Shown in pieces: positions 7,065-13,780 of a DNA stretch of 14,229 nucleotides. The DNA is taken from the NCBI GenBank assembly GCA_045600845.1, contig JAZRYR010000001.1, forward strand, positions 1 to 14,229, written 5' to 3'. The stretch is from RGIG5612 sp045600845 (GTDB lineage: Bacteria > Bacillota > Clostridia > Lachnospirales > Lachnospiraceae). The notes beneath the pieces were generated by a model. It was given only the letters and a program-made list of their open reading frames with translations. It did not search any database and was not told where the DNA came from. The first letter of the stretch is position 1, and each line of letters opens with the position of its first letter. A program made the position numbers and the translations under genes.

Positions 7065-7982
7065 ATGCCATTACCAAAATTTGACCCATTACTGCAGTTC
7101 CGTGCACCAAATAACTACGAATTGGCAGGAAAGAATTTTAATATCATCATGGATGATGGAAACGAATATTTCGTACGTTTTATTGATGGAGAAAACCTTC
7201 AGTGGGCAGAGAACGGCGGCGATTTCGTTTGGAGAAAATACGAGTGTCTGAAAGGCGAGACAAATCTGTATTTCGTTCATATCATCGTATCTACCGAAAA
7301 GGGAAAAGAAGTTCATTACAGCATGGTTCTTGATGTTGCACAGGATCTTGTAACTCTTGTTATTACCCAGGAAGGCCTGATTGAGCCATTTGAACGTTTA
7401 ATCAAAGTCACTCCGGTATTTGGTGCAATTAAATATCCGGGAAAGGCTTTGACTGAGAAAAGACATTGCTTTACCGACCGTATGACGGGACGCCGCATTG
7501 AGTGGCATTACAGTTCCAACTTCTTCAAGATGCATATTTACTATAAGCCGACCTTATATCGGCTGCCAAAAGTTGACGTTGGAAGTTTTGAACGCCGTTA
7601 TGCAGCAGAAGAAGATCCGGCAGAGAAAGAACGTCTGAAAGGCTGGGTGGACCGTTTTAATTTAGAATTACCACTCTATCCATTCGGCGAGGAACCTTGC
7701 TTCCATATCACCATTAACGACCATTTCAATCTGTTCTGCTTCTGTGAAGAAAATGAGACAAGATTATATCCGGATCATTCCATCGCTGGTGGCGGACTCA
7801 TCCTTCTGCAGAATTTAGATCGTCTGATTCAGAACGGTATCGGATATGGATTAGGAAGCTATGATCTGACTACTGCTTATGGTGTAGAAAGATTCGAACC
7901 GGATGAGGTAGAATCTCTGGATTCGCCTTATGACAATACAAATTTAGAAACGATTCCTTGCATTTATGATATTAAGTTTTAA
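7065..7982 (+). CDS. MoaF-like lipocalin-fold protein
   Basis: The 305-residue protein starts at 7065 behind AAAGGGGGA. The N-terminal half (about 15-110) has the alternating strand pattern of the MoaF domain: GKNFNIIMDDGNEYFVRFIDGENLQW, split as GKNFNIIMDDG and EYFVRFIDGENLQW, then NLYFVHIIV and YSMVLDVAQDLVTLVI. The C-terminal half (about 125-300) repeats the theme with RRIEWHYSSNFFKMHIYY, CFHITINDHFNLFCF and YGLGSYDLTT. MoaF was named from a molybdenum-linked operon but its biochemistry is not settled. The fold suggests small-ligand binding or a cofactor-free reaction. No signal peptide or membrane segment is seen. It is followed 14 nt later by the start codon of a broken type-B carboxylesterase, so the pair probably once worked on the same ester or phenolic compound. 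Molybdenum-cofactor genes are not present nearby. Confidence 0.7.
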   Translation: MPLPKFDPLLQFRAPNNYELAGKNFNIIMDDGNEYFVRFIDGENLQWAENGGDFVWRKYECLKGETNLYFVHIIVSTEKGKEVHYSMVLDVAQDLVTLVITQEGLIEPFERLIKVTPVFGAIKYPGKALTEKRHCFTDRMTGRRIEWHYSSNFFKMHIYYKPTLYRLPKVDVGSFERRYAAEEDPAEKERLKGWVDRFNLELPLYPFGEEPCFHITINDHFNLFCFCEENETRLYPDHSIAGGGLILLQNLDRLIQNGIGYGLGSYDLTTAYGVERFEPDEVESLDSPYDNTNLETIPCIYDIKF

Positions 7983-7996
7983 TTGAGGGAGAAAAT

Positions 7997-9164
7997 ATGG
8001 TTAAAAATATAGAAGACAGCCAAATATGGCGATGTTGTTACCGTAAGTTTAAATCATAGACTGAATATTTTAGGCTATCTGGATGTATCCGCTTACGGCG
8101 ATGAGAAATTTGCAAATTCCGGAAACGTAGGAATGGCGGATATTGTTGCCGCTTTGGAATGGATTCGCGATAATATCGAAAAATTTGGTGGCGATCCAAA
8201 TAACGTAACGATTTTCGGACAGTCCGGTGGCGGCGGAAAAGTTTGTGCATTACTTCAGATGCCTTCTGCAGACGGCCTGTTCCATAAAGCCGTTGTACAT
8301 AGCGGTATCCATAAACGTCGTCCACGTCCGGACGCAGCAGTCAGCAAGGAAGTTGTCGGCAGAATGCTGAAAGATCTGAATATTCCGGAAGAAGAGTTCG
8401 AACGTCTTTGCGATGTTCCTTACGATGATCTGATTAACAGCTATCTGAAGAATCAGAAGGAAATGAGAGCGGAGGGTTATGACATTACCGGTTGGGCGCC
8501 TTTAGCAAACGGATATTATTTAGGCTATGCAAGAGAAGACGGATTTAATCCAAACGCATTTAATGTACCGACCATCGTATTCACCTGTATTGCAGAGCAT
8601 GCCTACAATCCGATCTTGCCAAAGAAATATGAGCTGACAGAAGAAGAAACCATAGCAGCTATTCAAGATAAATTTGGCGAGGATACGGAGAAGATTATTG
8701 AAGACTTCAAGAAGGCATACCCTGAGAAACCGATTCTGGATGTATTGGCTATGGATTTCTCAACCAGATATGGTTCCTTAGATCATGTAGCAAAACGTTC
8801 TCTCGTAAAAGGCTCTGCTCCTGTTTATATCGGTATGCTGGCTCAGGAATTTCCTGTAAAAGGTGGAAAACTTGCATGGCATTGCGCGGATATGCCGTTC
8901 TTTATGCATACCGCAATGCAGTTCCCGGTAAACCAGTTTGAGGGAGCAGAAAAGCTTCAGGAAGAAATGGCAGGAGCCTTAGTAGCTTTTGCGAAGACCG
9001 GTGATCCAAATCACGAAGGAATGGAAGAATGGCCAGCGTTTGATGTAGATACGAAACCAACCATGGTATTTACCACCGACGGCAGCAGAACCAGATATGC
9101 TTTTGATGAAGAAGTTTTGGAAGACCTGAAGAAATTCGATCGTCCATTCGTTTATCCGGATTGA
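7997..9164 (+). pseudogene. Type-B carboxylesterase, N-terminally truncated and frameshifted
   Basis: A start codon at 7997 with GAGGGAG upstream opens MVKNIEDSQIWRCC and hits a stop after 20 codons. From 8019 the next frame reads AKYGDVVTVSLNHRLNILG, the middle of a type-B carboxylesterase, and continues to 9164. The usual N-terminal portion, including the oxyanion HGGG loop, is missing. The junction lies within about 8013-8021. What remains is well kept: GNVGMADIVAALEWIRDNI, nucleophile Ser in FGQSGGG, a likely acid Glu in TCIAEHAYN, and the His in WHCADMPFF. A frame from the internal ATG at 8133 would give 343 residues, but that Met belongs to the conserved GNVGM motif and has no properly spaced ribosome site. 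The long intact remainder points to a recent deletion. Intact relatives hydrolyse carboxylic esters. Confidence 0.8.
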
Positions 9165-9192
9165 TAAGAGGTTGAATTTTATAAAAGAGAAA

Positions 9193-9208
9193 TATAACAA
9201 TTGTTATA
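9193..9208. repeat. 16-bp perfect palindrome
   Basis: TATAACAATTGTTATA reads the same on both strands. It lies about 30 bp after the carboxylesterase stop and before the terminator. At this size it could be a protein-binding site; no function is shown. Confidence 0.4.
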
Positions 9209-9223
9209 CCTCAGAATACAAGT

Positions 9224-9268
9224 AAAGCCGTTTTTGGGATAGCTGTTTCCAGGGACGGCTTTTCTGTT
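9224..9268 (+). terminator. Rho-independent terminator after the carboxylesterase remnant
   Basis: AAAGCCGT (9224-9231) pairs exactly with ACGGCTTT (9255-9262) around a 23-nt loop, followed by a T-rich stretch. Confidence 0.65.
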
Positions 9269-9321
9269 ATCTTTTCGGGAATTATGCAAAGAAAAGGCTG
9301 AAAAAATAGTTATTGCCGAAT

Positions 9322-9691
9322 AATAACGCTTGTGTACCATACCCAATAGTAACGCAGGCAAAAAATAGCGTTTGTGTACCATACCCAATAGTTATGTCGA
9401 AAAAAAATAACGCTTGTGTACCATGTCTGTTGAAACTGCTGACAAAAAAATTGAGTTATGTGCCATCTCTACAGGTGTTGCCGACCATAAACTGGAGTTA
9501 TGTACAAAAATATGGAAGAAAAGTGTACATAAGTGAAATTATTGTGCGGAGAAGTTCAAGCGACTTGTACATAAGTGAAATTATTGTGCGGAGCAGGATA
9601 TGAGCCTTGTACATAAGTGTAATTATTTGGTGAAGAAAGACAAGCGGCTTGTACATAAGCGTGATTTTTGTGAAGAATATGTTTTTTGGAA
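9322..9691. repeat. Nine-unit 42-bp repeat array with an orientation switch
   Basis: Five forward units start at 9322, 9364, 9406, 9448 and 9490, exactly 42 bp apart. Their core is of the form AAWAATNACGCTTGTGTAC, and the fourth and fifth are degenerate (GAGTTATGTGC, GAGTTATGTAC). Four inverted units follow, with TGTACATAAGYG at 9524, 9566, 9608 and 9650, again exactly 42 bp apart. The reverse complement of the last inverted core (AAAAATCACGCTTATGTAC) matches the third forward core at 17 of 19 positions, so both arms are one family. The switch is centred near 9515. Open frames across the array arise because 42 is a multiple of three; I do not call them genes. The array fills the gap between two convergent genes. 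Confidence 0.8.
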
Positions 9692-9699
9692 AAGGGCTG

Positions 9700-10557
9700 T
9701 TATGATGCTGTTTTTGTTTTCAAGACATTGTAGATAATGACCGTAAGGAATACGATGGCTGCGCCGACAAGAGCCAGTGGAGACAATAATTCATGATATA
9801 CAATGGCTACCCAGATTGGATTTAATACCGGCTCCAGACCGCAGACCAAAGAAGCCATGGTGGCAGGAGTTGTCTTCAGACCGATGTTCAGGAAGACGTA
9901 ACCAAAGCCTACCTGGAACAGACCCAGACAAAGGAACGCAACCCACGCGATGGCGGTAGTGCCGGAATAATCCTGCCGGAAAACAAAAGGCAGACCAACA
10001 ATTACATTAATACACATGCCGAAAAACGTAGACGATAAGGAGTCTGCGTTTTTTGATGTATTCATCATAAATATACCGGCGTAGGTAAGCCCGGACAGAA
10101 GAGCAATGCCATTTCCCAGCATATTCCCTGCGGACAGGCTGTCAATAAAGAAACATACAACTCCGCCAAATATAAGAATAATCGCAATGACATCCAGCTT
10201 TTTCGGTTTTACCTTAAAAATCAAAGCAGAAAGGATTACGACAAAAATTGGAGCCGTGTACTGCAGAATAATGGTGTTGGCAGCAGTGGTCATCTTATTT
10301 GCAAAAGTGAAAAGAATCGTTGTGGCCGACATGGAAAGGGCGCCAATGATTACCGCCTTATTGATTACCAGCTTATGACGAGTAATCAGCAAATAAATGC
10401 CGAATACCAAGGCGGCGAGAATATTCCGGCCTCCGTTAATGGCCATGGCATTCCAACCAATGCTTTTAATGCAAAGTCCGCCGATGCTGAAGCATAAAGA
10501 TGCCAGAAAGACAAAAAACGGTCCTATATTTAATTTCTTATTATTTACCTGAGTCAT
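9700..10557 (-). CDS. EamA-family (drug/metabolite superfamily) membrane transporter
   Basis: The 285-residue protein is almost wholly hydrophobic, with ten likely membrane helices in two similar halves. The first half is about 12-142 (for example FFVFLASLCFSIGGLCI and LDVIAIILIFGGVVCFFI) and the second about 147-280. The hallmark NTIILQYTAPIFVVILSALIF lies in helix 4 and ASLVCGLEPVLNPIWVAIVY is its counterpart in helix 9. EamA carriers export or import small metabolites such as amino acids, nucleosides or drugs across the inner membrane; the substrate here is unknown. The ATG at 10557 has no ribosome-binding site. The next Met in frame is at codon 38, inside the second helix, so it is not an alternative start. 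A TATAAT box only 6 bp upstream suggests a leaderless mRNA. The gene stands alone, divergent from the helicase. Confidence 0.9.
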   Translation of the reverse strand: MTQVNNKKLNIGPFFVFLASLCFSIGGLCIKSIGWNAMAINGGRNILAALVFGIYLLITRHKLVINKAVIIGALSMSATTILFTFANKMTTAANTIILQYTAPIFVVILSALIFKVKPKKLDVIAIILIFGGVVCFFIDSLSAGNMLGNGIALLSGLTYAGIFMMNTSKNADSLSSTFFGMCINVIVGLPFVFRQDYSGTTAIAWVAFLCLGLFQVGFGYVFLNIGLKTTPATMASLVCGLEPVLNPIWVAIVYHELLSPLALVGAAIVFLTVIIYNVLKTKTAS

Positions 10558-10563
10558 GGCGAT

Positions 10564-10592
10564 ATTATAGCACCGGATTTCCTTTTTTAAAC
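10564..10592 (-). promoter_or_regulatory. Extended -10 promoter producing a probable leaderless EamA mRNA
   Basis: On the minus strand TGCTATAAT, an extended -10 with a perfect hexamer (10569-10564), stands 6 bp before the ATG at 10557. The -35 is weak (GTTTAA at 17 bp). Normal -10 to +1 spacing puts the transcript start on, or one base before, the A of the ATG. Confidence 0.55.
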
Positions 10593-10640
10593 AATAAATA
10601 TTAAATGATTTGATACAAATTCCATAATAGGGGAAGACCT

Positions 10641-10660
10641 GTAGGAAACTGTAGGAAACT
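10641..10660. repeat. Tandem 10-bp repeat upstream of the helicase promoter
   Basis: GTAGGAAACT occurs twice in a row, one DNA helical turn apart, 14 bp before the -35 box. It could be a paired protein-binding site or chance slippage. Confidence 0.4.
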
Positions 10661-10673
10661 TAGGGGGCAACTC

Positions 10674-10702
10674 TTGAAAAACAAACAAATGTTCGTTATA
10701 AT
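10674..10702 (+). promoter_or_regulatory. Sigma-A promoter of the helicase gene
   Basis: -35 TTGAAA (10674-10679) and -10 TATAAT (10697-10702) are separated by exactly 17 bp. Transcription would start near 10709, about 110 nt before the ATG at 10820. A LexA-like box fills the spacer. Confidence 0.8.
10682..10695. promoter_or_regulatory. LexA (SOS) box 1 in the helicase promoter
   Basis: CAAACAAATGTTCG matches the Gram-positive LexA/DinR consensus CGAACRNRYGTTCG at every fixed position except the second. It lies between the -35 and -10 boxes, so LexA bound here would block RNA polymerase until DNA damage removes it. Confidence 0.65.
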
Positions 10703-10707
10703 GACAC

Positions 10708-10721
10708 AGAGCAGATGTTCG
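10708..10721. promoter_or_regulatory. LexA (SOS) box 2 at the helicase transcript start
   Basis: AGAGCAGATGTTCG keeps GTTCG on the right and differs from the same consensus at two fixed positions on the left. It overlaps the expected start point and lies 26 bp from box 1, on nearly the opposite face of the helix. Confidence 0.4.
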
Positions 10722-10819
10722 ATTTATATCTGGAACATAAAAAATAAGAGTTTCGATATTGTCGGATATTCGTAATAGTTTATCTATAGTGAACCATATT
10801 TAGTATGACAAGGTGAAAT

Positions 10820-12982
10820 ATGTTTGGCAGGAACGACGATAAAGATGAATTAAATGAAGCCCAGCTTCAGGCTGTGACGACAACAGAAGGTTTTGTAAGA
10901 GTGATTGCGGGAGCTGGCTCCGGAAAGACCAGAGCTTTGACCTATCGCTTTGCTTATCTTGTAAATGATGTAGGCATTATGCCTGGAAATATTCTTTGTG
11001 TTACATTTACCAATAAGGCAGCTCAGGAAATGCGTCAGAGAATTCATAAACTGACGGGAGATAACGATACGGGTTACATTAATACCTTCCATGGCTTTTG
11101 CGTTTCGGTTCTCAGCGAAGAAAGCAACGCCGTGGGCTATCCTTCCAACTTTATCGTTTTGGACAATTCGGACATCGATACCATGCTGGGTATTATATAT
11201 GAAGAAAGAGGCCTGACCTTACGGGACCGGACCTTTTCTTCTGCCCGGGACATGATCGAGCTTCAGAAAACAAAACATAAGCCGAAATACTATGAAGACC
11301 TTACAGGTTTGTCCATTGACGCTCTTCATGAGAAATATATGGAAGCTACGGATACGGATGACATTATTTTTTATGGGTATCTGTATCAGGAAAAGAAATG
11401 CTTTGGGTTGGATTACAACGATCTGATTGTTTTGGTACTTCATATTTTCGATATTAATGAAGAAATAAAACGGAAATGGCAGCAGAGGCTGGAATACATC
11501 ATGATTGATGAGTTCCAGGATATCGATTTACAGCAATACGCCCTGATGCGGGTACTTTGCGACTATCATAAAAATCTTTTCGTGGTAGGAGATCCGGACC
11601 AGACCATTTACTCCTGGAGAGGGGCAGACTCCCGTTATCTAATGAACTTTGACAAAAAGTTTAAAGATACTCAGACGATTATGATGATTGAAAACTACCG
11701 TTCGTCTCCGGAAATTCTGGACGCAGCCAACTCCTTGATTGAAAAGAATGTCCATCGTATCGAAAAGAAGTTGGTTCCGCAATTAGGACATGAGAAAAAG
11801 GTTTTGTACCATCATGCAAAAAGCAGTAAAGATGAAGCTGCCTGGATTCACGATAAAATCCGTGAATTGGAAAAGGAAAGAATCCGTTTAGGCGATATCT
11901 GTATTCTTTACCGGGCCCATTATCTTTCCCGGAATTTAGAAGAAGTATTCCTGCATGAAAAACTTCCTTACCATATATATAGTGGCGTCCAGTTTTTTGA
12001 TCGGCTGGAAATTAAGGACACCTTAAGCTATCTTCGTATGCTTGCTTATATGGACGATCTCAGTTTTATGAGAATCATTAACACGCCAAAGCGAAATATG
12101 GGCAAACGCCGGATGGAATTCCTGAAAACCCAGGCAGAGAAAGACCGATGCTCTTTATATCAGACTCTTTGCTCCAATATTGATAATGAAATCTTTAAAG
12201 GGACCAAGGCGAAAGCTTTTATCTCCATGATAAAAGAACTGCAGAAAATGGCAGAAGAGCTGACGATTACGGAATTGCTGGCAAGGGTTCTGGAAATGAG
12301 TGGGTATGAAGCTTTATTGCGAACGGAAGGCAGCCAGGAACGGCTGGACAATCTGGCAGAATTGAAACAGTCCGTTTATGAATTTGAAACCACCTGTGGC
12401 GAAGAGACGAACCTGAGAAATTATTTGGAACATGTGGCACTCTTTACCAACATGGATGAGCCGGTTTCTTACGATAAAGTAAAAATGATGACCATTCATG
12501 CAGCAAAAGGTCTGGAGTTTCCTTACGTGTTCTTATGTGGTATGAGCGAGGACATTTTCCCTTCGAAAAAAGTTAACACTGCAGATGCCATGGAAGAAGA
12601 ACGTCGGCTCTGTTTTGTGGCCCTGACCAGAGCGGAGAAGGGACTGTTCTTAAGCGAGGCGGAAGGACGAAATTATGACGGGGAACCGAGGTATCCTTCC
12701 CGGTTCATACTTAATATAGAAGAAAATAATCTGGAATACGATAATCCTCCGGAACAGACCCTGATAAACGGCACCAAAAGCTATGCGGAATATAAGGATT
12801 GTCTGATGCCGGATAACATAAAGAAGGAAATTCTGAGCCCGGGTACGAAAGTTCGCCATGAAGTCTTTGGAAACGGAATTGTTTTAGACTTCGACGAAGA
12901 CATGAAGGCCCATATTATCCAATTTGACAACATGGCAACATCCCGGAAAATCTCTGTAAAAGTCAAATTGCAGATTCTTTAA
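10820..12982 (+). CDS. UvrD/PcrA-type superfamily 1A DNA helicase
   Basis: The 720-residue protein starts at 10820 behind AAGGTG. All the main helicase motifs are present: Q-motif LNEAQLQAV (11-19), Walker A GAGSGKT (31-37), TFTNKAAQEM (62-71), NTFHGF (88-93), Walker B DEFQD (230-234), QTIYSWRGA (261-269), ENYRSS after it, MTIHAAKGLEF (557-567) and VALTRA (600-605). Such enzymes unwind DNA 3' to 5' with ATP in excision repair, removal of recombinase filaments and conflicts with transcription. The last 45 residues (GTKVRHEVFGNGIVLDF and onward) resemble the Tudor-like domain that PcrA uses to contact RNA polymerase. Length and order are those of PcrA. A second UvrD-like gene may exist elsewhere, so I do not assign pcrA over a paralogue. 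Two LexA-like boxes in the promoter point to induction by DNA damage. Confidence 0.93.
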   Translation: MFGRNDDKDELNEAQLQAVTTTEGFVRVIAGAGSGKTRALTYRFAYLVNDVGIMPGNILCVTFTNKAAQEMRQRIHKLTGDNDTGYINTFHGFCVSVLSEESNAVGYPSNFIVLDNSDIDTMLGIIYEERGLTLRDRTFSSARDMIELQKTKHKPKYYEDLTGLSIDALHEKYMEATDTDDIIFYGYLYQEKKCFGLDYNDLIVLVLHIFDINEEIKRKWQQRLEYIMIDEFQDIDLQQYALMRVLCDYHKNLFVVGDPDQTIYSWRGADSRYLMNFDKKFKDTQTIMMIENYRSSPEILDAANSLIEKNVHRIEKKLVPQLGHEKKVLYHHAKSSKDEAAWIHDKIRELEKERIRLGDICILYRAHYLSRNLEEVFLHEKLPYHIYSGVQFFDRLEIKDTLSYLRMLAYMDDLSFMRIINTPKRNMGKRRMEFLKTQAEKDRCSLYQTLCSNIDNEIFKGTKAKAFISMIKELQKMAEELTITELLARVLEMSGYEALLRTEGSQERLDNLAELKQSVYEFETTCGEETNLRNYLEHVALFTNMDEPVSYDKVKMMTIHAAKGLEFPYVFLCGMSEDIFPSKKVNTADAMEEERRLCFVALTRAEKGLFLSEAEGRNYDGEPRYPSRFILNIEENNLEYDNPPEQTLINGTKSYAEYKDCLMPDNIKKEILSPGTKVRHEVFGNGIVLDFDEDMKAHIIQFDNMATSRKISVKVKLQIL

Positions 12983-12990
12983 AATTTCTC

Positions 12991-13019
12991 TTGCATTACC
13001 CCAAAGAATATAGTATGAT
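12991..13019 (+). promoter_or_regulatory. Promoter of the S10 ribosomal operon
   Basis: -35 TTGCAT (12991-12996) and -10 TATGAT (13014-13019) are 17 bp apart, starting 8 bp after the helicase stop. Transcription should begin near 13026. Confidence 0.65.
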
Positions 13020-13025
13020 GGTCAA

Positions 13026-13362
13026 GCTGTGACGTGGATAGCGATGAAGCTGGAAGTTGCTGCAGATTAAGCAGGTAATTCCACGGAGCGAAAGTCAGAG
13101 AACCTGACAGCCCGTCAATGTGCACCATGGTCCGTCAATGGAGGCGGAAACAACGTGTACGTCAGCGTAACAAGAGTTAGCCGGCTCAAGTCGATTGACG
13201 GATGGACTGAGCCCCGAAGGCGGAGCAAGACTTGCGAGCGGGAATGGTTGGCGGATCACAAAGAAAATGGCTGTATCTTTATGGCAATTTTTTATGGGAT
13301 AAGCGCGACACACACGGAAGAGTGGACAAACAGTAAAAAATCAAATTTCTAAGGAGGCTATT
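13026..13362 (+). ncRNA. Long structured 5' leader of the S10 operon
   Basis: About 335 nt separate the promoter from rpsJ, with no gene and much pairing potential. A TGGAA/TTCCA stem (13051-13083) has an inner CTGC/GCAG helix. GTCAG/CTGAC (13094-13108) has a 5-nt loop. GGCTCAAGTC (13183-13192) pairs with GACTGAGCC (13205-13213) with one bulge. The 12-nt loop of the last hairpin holds ATTGACGG, which is complementary to two upstream copies of CCGTCAAT (13112 and 13132), so a pseudoknot with two alternative partners is possible. No T-box or other riboswitch signature that I know is present, and no clear intrinsic terminator precedes rpsJ. By analogy with ribosomal-protein autoregulation in other bacteria, it may bind a product of the operon. 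Confidence 0.6.
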
Positions 13363-13680
13363 ATGGCAAACCAGGTAATGAGAATCACTCTCAAGGCTTA
13401 TGATCACAAACTTATTGATCAGTCAGCAGAAAAAATCATCGACACTGTAAAGAAAAACGGATCTCAGGTAAGTGGACCAGTTCCTCTTCCTACAAAAAAG
13501 GAAGTTGTTACTATCTTAAGAGCTGTTCACAAATACAAAGATTCCCGCGAACAGTTCGAACAGAGAACTCATAAGAGACTCATCGATGTTATCGCACCTA
13601 CACAGAAGACGATCGAAGCTTTAACAAAACTCGATATGCCGGCTGGAGTTTACGTTGACATCAAAATGAAGGAACAGTAA
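13363..13680 (+). CDS. rpsJ: 30S ribosomal protein S10 (NusE)
   Basis: The 105-residue protein starts at 13363 behind TAAGGAGG. It is a full-length S10 from MANQVMRITLKAYDHKLID to GVYVDIKMKEQ. The segments SGPVPLPTKK, KYKDSREQFEQRTHKRLID and IAPTQKTIEAL are near-invariant in the family. S10 is part of the 30S subunit head and also serves as NusE, which with NusB links ribosomes or antitermination complexes to RNA polymerase. It opens the S10 operon, as in most bacteria, and is followed by rplC after a 100-bp spacer with hairpins. Being the first gene after a long leader, it is the likely target of any leader-based control. Confidence 0.98.
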   Translation: MANQVMRITLKAYDHKLIDQSAEKIIDTVKKNGSQVSGPVPLPTKKEVVTILRAVHKYKDSREQFEQRTHKRLIDVIAPTQKTIEALTKLDMPAGVYVDIKMKEQ

Positions 13681-13752
13681 AGAACACAATCTGTTCTAGG
13701 ATGAACGTTAACGACGGACTTCCTTATATAAGGTAAGCTGCGGTTGACGTTC
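13681..13752 (+). promoter_or_regulatory. Two hairpins in the rpsJ-rplC spacer
   Basis: Directly after the rpsJ stop, AGAACA (13681-13686) pairs with TGTTCT (13692-13697) around 5 nt. Then GAACGTTAAC (13703-13712) pairs over 10 bp (one G-U) with GTTGACGTTC (13743-13752), enclosing a second helix, the palindrome CCTTATATAAGG (13722-13733). No U-run follows, so these are not terminators. They could be a processing site or a translational control element for rplC. Confidence 0.55.
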
Positions 13753-13780
13753 CGCTGTAGTTTAACAGGAGGTTAAAAAT

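Noticed and set aside
8133..9164. A complete 343-residue carboxylesterase starting at 8133
   Set aside because: The Met lies inside a conserved family motif, the oxyanion-loop region is missing, upstream sequence continues the homology in frame, and there is no properly spaced ribosome site.
9313..9603. A 96-codon open frame with a 14-residue periodic protein (ACVPYPIV repeats)
   Set aside because: The period comes from the 42-bp DNA repeat, no ribosome-binding site is present, and the second part reads the inverted units as unrelated peptide.
9322..9691. CRISPR-like appearance of the 42-bp array
   Set aside because: The cores are too divergent, the orientation flips in the middle, the variable parts are only about 20 bp, and no cas genes are present.
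13026..13362. T-box or cobalamin riboswitch in the S10 leader
   Set aside because: The conserved T-box TGGNACCGCG sequence and the B12-box core are absent; a short AGTCAG-AGA-ACCTGAC resemblance is just a local hairpin.
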